Source: Anisus vortex (Eukaryota > Mollusca > Gastropoda > Planorbidae). Taken from it: DNA of 64,000 nt. Shown in pieces: positions 48,721-58,950 of this stretch (positions within the stretch are counted from its first letter, which is position 1; every line of letters begins with the position of its first letter). A model generated the notes under the pieces. The model had not been told where the DNA came from. It saw nothing but the letters and a program-made list of their open reading frames with translations, and did not search any database. A program made the position numbers and the translations under genes. The stretch is taken from positions 24,396,696 to 24,460,695 of the forward strand of contig OX421494.1 of NCBI GenBank assembly GCA_949126835.1, read 5' to 3'.

Positions 48721-49198
48721 AAAAACTAAACCATAAAAACAAAGTTTTTATTATACTCCCTTTCTTTGTAAACTAAGTCTTTAATGATCACCACGGTAGT
48801 CAGGAAGCTAACGCATTCTTACTATTTCTTCCAATGCTGGCAAATTGCAAAATGATTGATCCAGTATCTTCGAACAGTCGAGTTCCTCTATTCGGATTCC
48901 TTATGGAAGTTTCCAAGTTTCAGCTTGATTGGACGACAGGAAGTGGTCGAAAAATCGGTGCAAAGTTTTACAACAAGCAAACAGACAGACAGTACGAGTT
49001 AATAGAAAGGGAGTAAAAAAAATCACAAAATTTACAGTTCACTAATAATAAGGAGAAAAAAATGTGCTCCGTATTCATATTTCGGTTATATTTACTTCGA
49101 AGTGCGTCCTTTATTGACAAGTCTTAACAAATATGCATGCATAAAAGGTCGACAAAAAAGACATTTCCGGTCTTATTCGATCATTTAATTAAAAAACC

Positions 49199-49348
49199 AT
49201 GTCTGTGTGCTACGTTACTGGTTGTACCAAAAGATGTAGGAGATTAAATTTTATTTCATTTCCAAGAGATGTTGCCAAAATAAAAAGATGTATTGTGAAA
49301 GTCAGAAGTGAAATTTCACCTTTTTATAATATCAAAGCGTATTGCTGA
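49199..49348 (+). pseudogene. Truncated THAP zinc-finger frame
   Basis: A 49-residue frame starts MSVCYVTGCTKRCRRLNFIS and continues FPRDVAKIKRCIVKVRSEI before a stop. C4 and C9 (C-x4-C), the SFPRD motif and the following basic helix match the N-terminal half of a THAP domain. The second metal pair (C-x2-H) is missing. THAP domains occur in host transcription factors and in P-element-type transposases. The setting between inverted repeats favours a transposon origin. No intron signal rescues the rest of the domain. Confidence 0.65.
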
Positions 49349-50112
49349 ATGCAAAATAATTTTCGCTATTTGTTTTTATGAATCTACGCTTTGTGTTTTT
49401 TAATAACCAAGAAACGCAACTCTTGACTAATTTATTTTATAAACAAAAGCTAAATTTAACCTAACACGACTTATACTTGAGTATTAATTATCGCCTACTC
49501 ACTTTTGATGTTAAAAATAGATTTCTCATAACTAATCGTGTATCCTTTGTATATTTCTAAAAGACTAGAACTGGCCGTCGAGGTTGAAATCAATTGTCAA
49601 ACACCAGCAAAAGCATGTATTTTTTTTGTTTACTAATTTAAAAATAGAATCGAAAGTTGTGATCTCTTCCATTTGAAAAGGTCACGCTTAATTAAGACTT
49701 GTCAATAATGCACAAATGCAAATCATAAAGTGTTAAGACCAAACGCCAATGAAGTAATTTCTCGGATAGTCGCAAGTAGCTTCCTATTTTAGCTTACTTG
49801 CCGCCTTTTTTTTACTCCCTTTCTATTAACTCGTACTGTTTGCTTGTCTGCTTGTCCTGTTGCTTGGTTGGTTGCTTGTTAGCAAAACTTTGGATCGATT
49901 TTTCGACCACTTCCCGTCGTCCAATCGAGCTGAAACTTGGGCAGCAGACTTGTCCCGACTAACAATACATTCTATCAAATTTTCAGCATCATAGCCTTTG
50001 GAATAGTTACGAATTCCTTCGGCCAATTTGCGAACGAAGAATATATTTCACGTTAAACATGACTGTCTCTACCGGAAGAGACGGAAGTAAATAAACTTTT
50101 CGGATATGTTCC

Positions 50113-50600
50113 TTTTTTTACTCCCTTTATTTTAAGTTGCAATGTCTGCAATCGTCAATCGTCAATGCATGGTGCAAAAATTGGCTTCGATTTTTCGACC
50201 ACTTTCCGTGGTTCGATCGAGCTGAAATTTGGACAGCAGATTTGGGGCGCCTAACAATACATCCTATCAAATTTTCAGTTAAAACGACTTAATAATACTA
50301 CACTTATGACAATATTCATTTCTTAAAAGGAAAGTATAAGAAATAATTTGATTTCGTGTTAAAAATGCCTGTGTAACTTTTTATACTTTTTTCGGCGCAA
50401 AGCTAGAAAAAAAAAAATTATGCGCTCAGATTATTTTTAGAACAATTCATACGGAGTAAGGAGATATTTTTGAGATTTGCAACACAGATATTTTTTCTGT
50501 ACGTTTCATTTGCAGTAGTCAATCAATTATTTAATTACATGATGGTAAACTTAGTTTGCAAATAAAGGGAGTATGATAAAAACTGTGTTTTTATGGTTTT
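50113..50600 (+). mobile_element. Related repeat nested inside the right arm
   Basis: Begins TTTTTTTACTCCCTTTATTT and ends AAATAAAGGGAGTATGATAA plus AAACTGTGTTTTTATGG, so its ends are inverted. It carries the same internal blocks (CGATTTTTCGACCACTTTCC, GAGCTGAAATTTGGACAGCAG, AACAATACATCCTATC) as the host arm. Removing it rejoins CGGATATGTT to TACGAAATAAATAGAATG as in the uninterrupted copy at 50838-51341. Confidence 0.75.
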
Positions 50601-50837
50601 CTTGTACGAAATAAATAGAATGAAAACGACACAATGTAGCCGAAACAAAGCGAGTTATCTTTTTATGGTTTTTGTGGGCCAAAGCGAGAAAAAAAGGATG
50701 CGCAAATTTTTAGTGTGGTAATTCATAAATATCACTTATATTTATTTTAATCTATCAAAATATAAATTAGATATAAACTTAGTTTACAAAGAAAGGGAGT
50801 ATGATAAAAACTTTGTTTTTTTATGGGTTAGTTTTTT

Positions 50838-51341
50838 TGCTCCCTTTCTATTAACTTGCATTGTCTGTCTGCTTGGTTACTTGATAGCAAAACTTTGCAT
50901 CGATTTTTCGATTTTCGTCCAATCGAGCTAAAACTTGGGCAGCAGACTTGTCCCGACCAACAATACATTCTGTCGAATTTTCAGCATCATAGCCTTTGGA
51001 ATAGTCACGAAATATTTCGACCAATTTGCGAATCGAAGAAATTATTTTACGTAAATTATGGCTGCCTGCCTATACCGGAAGAGACGGAAGTAAATAAACT
51101 TTTCGGATATGTTTTTACGAAGTAAATAGAATGAAAACGACACAATGTTTCTTTTTATGGTTTTTGCGGGTCAAAGCTAGAAAAAAAAAAAGGATGCGCA
51201 AAATTTTAGTGTGGAAATTCATAAGGCATGATATCACTTATATTTATTTTAATCTATCAAAATATAAATTAAATATAAACTTAGTTTACAAAGAAAGGGA
51301 GTGTAATAAAAACTTCGTTTTTATGGGTTAGTTTATTATAG
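50838..51341 (+). mobile_element. Solo arm copy of the same repeat, uninterrupted
   Basis: Head-to-tail with the previous arm. It opens GCTCCCTTTCTATTAACTTG, contains CCGGAAGAGACGGAAGTAAA, and ends TTACAAAGAAAGGGAGTGTA and then AATAAAAACTTCGTTTTTAT. It supplies the uninterrupted reference for the nested copy. Confidence 0.8.
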
Positions 51342-51555
51342 CCTTCAACTTAGGTAGATACACCTTTAACATACGTTTAGAGCTGGTTCCACGAGAGTCA
51401 CTTGCGGTCACTGGGGTTACATTGTGTGTCTCGCAACAGCTTTAGAAACATTACCAAGAAGAGTTTTTAAAATTCATGTCAAGATTCCTTTGGAAAAAAG
51501 GAATATATTTTCATACGACAGCAATAAGCTAACGAAGTTGATAAAGAATTGTTAC
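51342..51555. other. No gene seen
   Basis: Short unique AT-rich spacer. Confidence 0.4.
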
Positions 51556-51723
51556 AGGAGAAGAAGTATACATGTTCTGTTCTAGGAGAAGAAGTATACA
51601 TGTTCTGTTCTAGGAGAAGAAGTATACATGTTCTGTTCTAGGAGAAGAAGTATACATGTTCTGTTCTAGGAGAAGAAGTATACATGTTCTGTTCTAGGAG
51701 AAGAAGTATACATGTTCTGTTAA
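51556..51723. repeat. 28-bp minisatellite, 6 copies
   Basis: Six practically identical copies of a unit containing AGGAGAAGAAGTATACATGT followed by TCTGTTCT. Starts are spaced exactly 28 bp apart from 51557. Confidence 0.97.
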
Positions 51724-52000
51724 CATGTGAGGGTGATTGGTGGGCAAAGGGGAGACTATCAAGATAATAAACTTTGCTTATGATAGTGAAACCCCAAGTT
51801 GTCGCTACAATTCCCCCCCCCCCCAACCCAAACCATCTCGCAGCATTGCTCACTTTGGGAAGCACTGCATGGGAACTTGACATTAGCCTACCTATTAATA
51901 CTCACACACCCACAAGGACCATGCCAGTGCAGAAAATAAATCACATGTCCGTTAATATTTAAAAAAATATTTAAGAAAAAAGAAACTATGTAGCATTTAA

Positions 52001-52140
52001 GGGGACGTCCATTAATTACGTCAACAATTTTTTGGCGTTTTTTACCTGCCCCTCTCCCACTTATCAACAACTGTCAAACTTTCAGACCCCCCCTATAAAA
52101 TTACGTCAACAATTTGAAGTTTGTTACCCCCCCCCTCCCC
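52001..52140. mobile_element. MITE-like element with ATTACGTCAAC motifs, copy 2
   Basis: GGGGACGTCCATTAATTACG then TCAACAATTTTTTGGCG on the left, and a second ATTACGTCAACAATTTGAAG further right with C-rich sequence. Related to 45380-45500. It runs into a (TATCT)n tract at 52140-52162. Confidence 0.55.
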
Positions 52141-52254
52141 TATCTTATCTTATCTTATCTTAAAAACATGGTTTTACGTTAAACTAAAGTTGACATGCCC
52201 TTTTTGTGTTCATCTTGTTTATTTGTAGATCTATGTGTGGGAGAAAACTAATTT

Positions 52255-52395
52255 TACTTATAAGTTTACAGACGTTCCTTCTAGATAGAAGATTATTACG
52301 TCCACTATGCCCAAAACTCCTGCAGGGCGACAGGGATCCGTTGGTGGCAGCGATAGAACCCGCGACGTGTCAGTTGGTTTTTGGTTGACAATCCG
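52255..52395 (-). mobile_element. SINE family 2 / LINE 3' tail, headless copy
   Basis: Same sequence as 42755-42929 from GTTCACC to the tail (GCGGGTTCTATCGCTGCCA, CTGTCGCCCTGCAGGAGTTT, AACGTCTGTAAAC). The tRNA-like A box is missing. It is preceded on the minus strand directly by a LINE coding end at 52396-52510. Either the SINE inserted there, or this is the 3' region of the partner LINE. Confidence 0.65.
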
Positions 52396-52510
52396 GTGAA
52401 CTGCTGACGAAATAGGTGAGTCTTCAGCTGGCTCCTGAAGATGTCATAGCTAGGGCTCAGGCGAAGCTGTAGTGGGAGGCGGTCCTGATCTTTTCCACAA
52501 ATGGGCACAT
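52396..52510 (-). mobile_element. LINE coding 3' end (RLSPSYDIFRSQLKTHLF)
   Basis: The minus strand reads RLPLQLRLSPSYDIFRSQLK and then THLFRQQF, the terminal LP..LR....F...LKTHLF block of CR1/L2/Jockey-group reverse transcriptases. A short truncated fragment. Confidence 0.7.
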
Positions 52511-52863
52511 TTGGGTGCCCATTTTTTTAATATTTAAAATTCAACTTGCTGCATTTTAAAATCGCCAGTATACCTTACTTAAAAAAAAAAATCAAGAATC
52601 TACATCTACGAAGGTTGTAATAAAATCAAAGCAATTAGGCTTAATCAGGCCCGGATTTAGAGACTCTGGGGCCCCTAGGCACTTGACATTTGGGGGGCCC
52701 CCCACCATCTCGAAGCAATTTTGGAAATTTAGCAAATTAAATGCACTAGTACAGAACATATCATTTTTAATCGACTTTAATAAACATCAGAATAATACAG
52801 TGTATGTTACTATAGTTACGTCATTCTATACAATTTATAGAATCATATTATACGACGAACTGT

Positions 52864-54512
52864 CTTCTGTGCAAAAGAACGAATGACGTTATCATAGTCA
52901 ATTGCATTATTTCTGACTCTATGTACATTACAGAGAGTGAATTGAGCCTGTTCTCTCCTATGTTAGATCTTAAGTAATTCTTTACTCTCTTTAGTGCCGA
53001 ATACGACCGTTCTGCTGAGCAGTTTTACGCTGGTATACAGCGCAATTCCTACGTTTGGATAAATGTCCAAAAAGCCTTTTCCCGATAAGTATTTGTATAG
53101 CTTCAGTGACGATAACATCATCATTCGACGGCAAATGAGCTTGCAGGTGCATACACTCGTTTTCCAAAGTCATATCCAAATCCCACGGGTAAAAAAATAT
53201 AAGGTTTCTGTTTCCTTCACTGATGTCTTTAGATTCCAAACGATGTAGTTTCGTAAGAAAGTCAAAATTTTACTTAACTCCTCATAAGCAGTTCCGCGTC
53301 TCCGTAGTTTTGTAATTAGTCTGTCTATAATGACGATAAAAATGGTAACTCTGAATCTGTCCCTGCCAGAGAGTTTGGTCTCGTTTCCTTTTTCTTCGTC
53401 AAACTGGACTTTACGCTTACGTTTCCTCTGCATGTCATATGCATAGCTATTTTCATCGGATTTTTCAATAACTTTCGACTCATAATGATCAAAGGTACTG
53501 GGTTTCCTTAAGACTTAAGGCTTAAGTGTTCTAGGTATGTTACCAAAGACTGATACAGTTCAACGATCGTATCCAGGTTGATGTTAACATATTGGAGAGA
53601 TTTGCTTACTTTGTTGAACCTATCCAAGATGTAATTCCAGAGAAGTGTTAAAAAGCAAGTTTTCATCGAGTCTAATGAATTCAGAAGATCTGAAGCCTTA
53701 GAGCGCGTAGATGGTTTTTCATTTGCATCATTGGCAATTATCTGAAGAGCTGCTATGATCTCATCCAAAAAGCAACATAGACTTTGGCAGGCATCAGCTC
53801 GAGCAGACCATCTTGTCTGAGAAAGACTCTTCACGACTGCTGAATTTGACGTCCGTTTCGACATCACAATTTCCCATCTGTGTGTTGATGCCGAAAAAAA
53901 ACTATACAATGACTGCAAAATACCGAAGAAAGATACAACAGCTTTACAAGACTCGGCCGCACAGGGAACGAAATCTATCAGAGGGTTCGTTTGGTTTATT
54001 CTCGCTTTAAGAGACCAGAATATACACCTGACATATTGCTAGCATTGTCGTAAGACTGTCCCCGGCATATTGCTAGCATTGTCGTAAGACTGCCCCCGGC
54101 ATATTGCTAGCATTGTCGTAAGACTGCCCCCGGCATATTGCTAGCATTGTCGTAAGACTGCCCCCGGCATTTTGCTAGCATTGTCGTAAGACTGCCCCCG
54201 GCATATTGCTAGCATTGTCGTCAGACTGCCCCCGACTTATTGCTAGCATTGTCGTAAGACTGTCCCCGGCAATTGGCGATATCCAAGTCGGGATTTTTCA
54301 ATGTCTCTAGGACGACTTTAGCCACAATTTGGAATGAATTTCAAAAATCGTTCGACAGGACATCCATCTTCAGAGACATATCTCACTATGAAAGAAAGTT
54401 GTTCTTCATGAGAAATGTCCGGAGTAGAGTCCACAGAGATAGAGAAATATTTGGCATGTTTTATCTCATTCATGATTGTATTTATTACCTTTTCTGCCAT
54501 GATATTGATCAT
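52864..54512 (-). pseudogene. hAT transposase, broken (ZMYM1/DUF4371-like)
   Basis: In minus-strand order: AKYFSISVDSTPDISHEEQL with VERFLKFIP (54318-54512) is the first catalytic block. The motif region GQSYDNASNM is expanded in tandem (54032-54269). SLSQTRWSARADACQSLCCF (53508-53918) is the family's TRW segment. KILTFLRNYIVWNLKTS (53170-53433) follows. The C-terminal dimerisation block SAERSYSALKRVKNYLRSNI then GENRLNSLSVMYIESEIM (about 52890-52990) is in yet another frame from the piece before it. At least three frameshifts exist, so the copy is inactive, but the order and completeness show it derived from an autonomous element. Confidence 0.9.
54032..54269. repeat. 34-bp tandem repeat, 7 copies, inside the transposase motif
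   Basis: Seven consecutive 34-bp units with the core ATTGCTAGCATTGTCGTAAG. Read on the minus strand each unit encodes GQSYDNASNM, the conserved catalytic-aspartate block of the surrounding hAT transposase. Since 34 is not a multiple of three, successive copies fall in different frames. Units differ by one to three substitutions. Confidence 0.95.
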
Positions 54513-55225
54513 TTCATCGCATATTTTTGACGAAAGATATGATGTTGTGCCACTTCCTTTGTTACCGTGACGTTTTATGTGTGTCCAGAAACGGATCTAA
54601 ATTAGCCAAAATTTCTAGGGTCATAACATAGTTCCCACTGATTTTTTTTATCTCATATGAAACTCTAAACGGCAATCCGCGTGCAGAAAGTGACCTCACA
54701 ACAGCCCCAATGCTACTTAAAATCCCATGTCAGTATTTTATTTCTTCTTCCGTTTGAAGAACAAGACTCTTGTCAACTCTACCGACAGCACTTTCCTAGC
54801 TAATAGTGTCACAACTGCTGACCTGTGTTCTTCCGAATCCTCATGTTCCTTCATTCTTTGAACTGCGTTTTTCCAGTCGTTGTACCCTCATTAGCTAGCG
54901 ACCCCAATTTCCCAAATATCTTACAAGGGGCGCAAAACACTTCACGCTTGCTCTTCGAAAATATGAGCCAAGTTCGAGGTCGTGTTTCACCATTGCTTAA
55001 TGTTTGGCTATGAAGAGCAGGGCTGTAAGTTATATTATTAGTGCCCTGTTTTTGAAAAATGTAGTAAAAATATTTATTATATTATTTTTTTCTATAAAGC
55101 TTTTTTATAAGGCAAGCCAGGCTTTTGAGCTTATGTAAAGATTCCGCCACCGGGGCCCCTAGGCTGGCTGGGCCCCTAGGCTCGGGCCTTGTGGGCCTAG
55201 GCGGAAATCCGGGCCTGGGCTTAAT

Positions 55226-55499
55226 GTGGTATGAAAAAATGGTTAGAAAACTCCGCTTTGAGTGTTTCGATGGACTTCTGAAAAAGCCCAACTATCTATT
55301 TTAATATTTGCCCTAATATAGGGATGTATAGGTAGGTAAATGTTTTGAAATTGATTTCACGCCAAGATATATCCAGTTTCAATGCAAATTTATCCCAGTT
55401 GTCCATGTAAATGCAAGCTCAATTCACACTATGTTATTCAGAAACATCGGCTTCAACAGTCTGTTTTCCTCATTCAGAACCGGAAAATGTTGTTATTTT
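55226..55499. other. No gene seen
   Basis: Unique AT-rich spacer between two hAT-related insertions. Confidence 0.4.
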
Positions 55500-55598
55500 T
55501 TTCGTCAATAAAAAACACCTCTTGAGGTCTCTCGCGTGACATTGAAAATCCATCTGCGTGCCGAATTTGGCACGCGTGCCTTAGGTTGCCGACCCCTA
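55500..55598. mobile_element. Right half of a hAT MITE (GGTTGCCGACCCCT end)
   Basis: ACACCTCTTGAGGTCTCTCG, GTGCCGAATTTGGCACGCG and the terminal TTAGGTTGCCGACCCCT match the right half of the element at 44047-44252. The left end is not found. Confidence 0.65.
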
Positions 55599-55905
55599 GT
55601 CTAGAGTTTTAATTATCGCAGTTTCTCCCCTTTGATAATATCCCATAAGGCAATTAGTATTGTTGTTGATGTTGAACCGGTAAAGAAGGCATTTGCGTCT
55701 GAATAAAACATAGTGTTTGAAAACAATCATATTGCTTTAATTATGTTTAAGCTAGATCAAGTACAAAAAACAACAAAATATTAAAACATCAAAACATTAC
55801 AGTGACGACTTGTTATGGTGGGGTTGGGGGAAGGGAATTGTTCTTATGTTTATCTGAGCATTGTAAAAGATTGTTATTGTATTTCTAAGCTAGAATGTAG
55901 GCCTA

Positions 55906-57690
55906 TTGTGTGTAATCCCATTCAGTCATTGGCATCAACTTGATCAGATCATTATCAGACGAACTACACTGAGGTGCATTACTCTCACACGTACTCTTCA
56001 CAGAGTCGATTGTGATATTGAACATTCATTGCTTTTCTTCAGGATAAAATTAATTCCCCACAAGCTGCACTGCAACAAACCAGCAGGCATATCAGAATAG
56101 ATGTCAGTATAACTTCAAACCCGGGAAAGATATAGGAATTTGAAAAAGCCATATCCGCAGCAACGGACCAGAAGCCATCCTTAGGCAACGCAACAGAGAG
56201 ATGGGATAACATCAGGGAGTGCTAATGACCACTGGCTCCAACTATGCCAGAGCATACGAACTTCCACCGACACAGGTAACATCAAGGGCATGTAAGATGG
56301 CATCAAGTAAGCGCTGGGCCCACCAAGAAAGGTCACAGCACCACTTAAGTCTGCCACAGGTGATCTCATACATGACAAAACTAGACAAATGGAGCGATGG
56401 GTAGAGTATTATGCTGATCTGTACTCTACACAAAACTAGACAAATGGAGCGATGGGTGGATTATTGTGCTAACCTGTAATCTATACAAAACCAAGTTACT
56501 GCCGTGGCCACGGACGCCATCTATAATTTCCCCATCAAGTCAGAATTGGATGAGATATCCACCATATCAGAAATGACAAAAGCAATTTACAATTTATCCC
56601 CTGGAATGGCCACAGGAAAAGATGGCATCCCACCTGAAATAATAACATGCGGAGTCAGCATCTTGTCACTCACATACTCGACCTATTATATCAGTGTTGG
56701 GAAGAGAGAGCAGTACCACAGGATATGAGAGATGATAATATCATAACCTTGTACAAAAGCAAGAGGGACAGTAGCTACTGAAATAATTACAGGGGTAGAA
56801 CACTCCTTAGCATTGTCGGCAAGATCTTTGCACGCGTAATCTTGGTCAAGCTACAGATGCTTGCAGACAGAATATACCCAGAGTCGCAGTGTGGATTTCG
56901 CTCAGAAAGGTCAACTATTGTCATGATATTCTCGCTCAGGCAGTTGCAGGAAAAGTGCAGAGAACAACATAAACCACTTTTCGTCGCGTTCATAGACTTG
57001 ACTAAGGCATTTGACCTTGTTAGTAGAGATATACTATTCTCCATTCTGCCAAAAAATTGGTTGTCCACCTAAATTTCTGAGTCCTTCCAAGACAACATGA
57101 AGGGTACTGTACAATATGATGGCGAGAATTCAAGCGCTTTGTCATCCGCACAGGAGTGAAACAAGGCTGTGTCCTTGTGCCAACTTTATTTGGGATCTTC
57201 TTCTCAACCTTCCTTAACAATTCCGTTAGAGAATCCAAGGATGGTTTTTACTTGCACACCCGGACAGATGGAGGGCTTTTCAAGCTGTCCTGGCTGTGGG
57301 GCAAGGCGAAGTATCCGCAGAAGAGCAGTCAAAGACTGTGTGTTCGCGGGTGACGCCGCCTTTGTCACCTACACTATGAGGAGAAGCTACAATTCTTGAT
57401 GGACCGCTTCTTCAAGACCTGTCAAGATTTTGGTATAACAATTCGTATAAGAAAGACCAACGTGATGGCCAAAGGAGCTGACCCACCCAGCATCTACATC
57501 AAATGTACTAAATTAGATGTTGTTGATCAGTTCACATACTTTGGCTCCACCATCAACAGCGATCTCTCGCAAGAGAATTGGCAAGGCATCCGCAGTTTTT
57601 ATCCAGGCTAACGCAAAGAGTATAGGACAAGATGCTGACCATTAATACAAGAATACCTGTGTATAGTAGGCTACATGTGTGATCAACACT
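55906..57690 (+). mobile_element. LINE with endonuclease end and reverse transcriptase, inactive
   Basis: Translated in several frames. The APE-type endonuclease C-terminus is SHWHQLDQIIIRRTTLR with DCDIEHSLLF (about 55916-56040). A linker follows with DKTRQMERWVEYYADLYS (56370-56430, immediately duplicated). The RT palm/finger blocks are GMATGKDGIPPEII (about 56605), ESQCGFRSERSTIVMIFSL (56880-56940), FVAFIDLTKAFDLVSRD (about 56985-57030) and KQGCVLVPTLFGIFF (57158-57200). The active-site box reads FAGDAAF instead of FADD, and frames shift repeatedly. The order is that of a single-ORF2 non-LTR element truncated at its 5' end. Confidence 0.9.
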
Positions 57691-58950
57691 CTCCCGTACG
57701 CGCAAGGCCCTCGATATAAAAAAAAAGATGCCGGTACGAGATCTTTTCTGCCCGCCCCCCCCCCCACTGTTTTTGTCCTTATGCTTATCTGAGCATTGTA
57801 GCATATTGTTTTTGTATTGTACTTCTAAATTATAGTTTAATGCCATATTTATTATTGCTACTTTACTCGTTGTCCTTCTGTCCTCTCGTGTTTCTAGGTT
57901 TAGTGATTTAACTATTGGTTTTACTCTTCTCAGTTGTAAATATTCGCCAGTAATGTACCGGTATGTTGTGTAGTCAAATGTGAGGTTGGATCTGATGTGG
58001 CAATCAGTGGCGTATTTAGGCATGTTCCACATGTTCCATTGGAACAGGCCGGGCCCCCACACAAAAGGCCCCCCCCCCCACATCCCAAAAAGAAATGTCT
58101 TAGTGACATCCCCATTCTTTCGTTGAAAATGTAAAATAAAATGCATTCATTTTCATTCCCCTACAATTTAAAGCGCTGCAAATTAATCAAGCTATGTGCA
58201 ACATAAAATTTATGATTTACAGAATGTAACATGAATCAACGGCCCTTTTCTGTGGTATTTGGAAGGCAGTGGCAAGACCACGAGGGGCCCCACATGAATT
58301 TGGGAACAGGACCCCCCACAAACCTAAATACGGCCCTGGTGGCAATACAGTTGACACATAATTTCTTTTTGTACAGACCCTTCCTAAAATACATTTTGTT
58401 AAATGACAAAAAAATTGTTTTAAATTTTCAATACATTTGTTTAAAATTATGATAGCTTCAACCTCCCCTCTTGGCTACCGCACAGGAAATCATTAAAGTG
58501 TAAATGGATCGACTAACTAGCTTTGACTGCTGTACTAGTATGCAGTGACATAGAGTATTTAGGTCAGGCTACTAAGCTAAAAGGGAGAGCTGTAAGCCTG
58601 TTAGGCTCATATGTCTATATTTGTAAGTGTCTCTGGAGAAAAATAATAATAAAAAGATCCTAAATGCTATCGAAAATAATTAGGCCCTATATTATAACTA
58701 GAGGCTTCCTTGCATATTTAACAAAATGTTCAATTACACATTCAAAAATACCAAAATTAAAGGCCTCCAGCGCCACGTGAGATTGTAGGAAGTTTTGGGG
58801 CATCTCCTTTTAGCTTAATAGCAACAACTAAAAAATACTTGCATAATTGCCAGTTTAATTTTAAATTTGTATATTCATGCCCCCCCCCCCCCAATACTCT
58901 TATGGGCCCCGGTACGGCGTACCAGCTGTACCCCTCTCGTGGGGCCTGCG
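57691..58950. mobile_element. Insertion splitting the LINE
   Basis: The LINE coding sequence stops near VYSRLHV (about 57680) and resumes near 58951. The 1.26 kb between starts CCCGTACGCGCAAGGCCCTCG and ends with CGTGGGGCCTGCGTACGCGA. Read inward, these are imperfect inverted repeats of the GTACGC-GGCCC type seen in hAT ends. No target duplication is clear. A separate hAT MITE (58005-58338) sits inside. The segment 57770-57835 resembles 55835-55895. Confidence 0.45.
58005..58338. mobile_element. hAT MITE with perfect 8-bp target duplication
   Basis: The left end CAGTGGCGTATTTAGGCATG and the right end read inward, CAGGGCCGTATTTAGGTTTG, are inverted. GTGGCAAT lies immediately outside on both sides (57997-58004 and 58339-58346). 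At 334 bp it has no coding capacity; GGGCCCCC-type subterminal motifs are present on both sides. Confidence 0.94.

Larger units (their letters stand above)
48721..50838. mobile_element. Long-inverted-repeat element with THAP fragment (class uncertain)
   Basis: The left arm (48721-49020) is an inverted copy of the right arm (49806-50112 plus 50601-50838). The outer ends are AACTAAACCATAAAAACAAAG then TTTTTATTATACTCCCTTTC against the reverse on the right. The inner ends both show ACTCCCTTTCTATTAACTCG. About 790 bp of unique sequence lie between the arms and hold a truncated THAP-type frame. The right arm is itself split by a related element at 50113-50600. Long inverted arms plus THAP would suit a P-like or Kolobok-like DNA transposon, but no target duplication or transposase core is visible. 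Confidence 0.55.
52646..55217 (-). mobile_element. Full-length hAT transposon, perfect 8-bp target duplication
   Basis: The terminal inverted repeats start CAGGCCCGGATTT on both sides (left 52646, right end at 55217). GGCTTAAT is duplicated immediately outside (52638-52645 and 55218-55225). Subterminal GGGGCCCCTAGGC repeats occur in inverted orientation. The 2572-bp body carries a minus-strand transposase of the ZMYM1/DUF4371-like hAT group in several broken frames, and a 34-bp tandem expansion at 54032-54269. Confidence 0.95.

Noticed and set aside
57553..58146. 197-codon minus-strand frame
   Set aside because: It runs across the antisense of a LINE end, a C homopolymer and the boundary of a hAT MITE; no motif or splice support.
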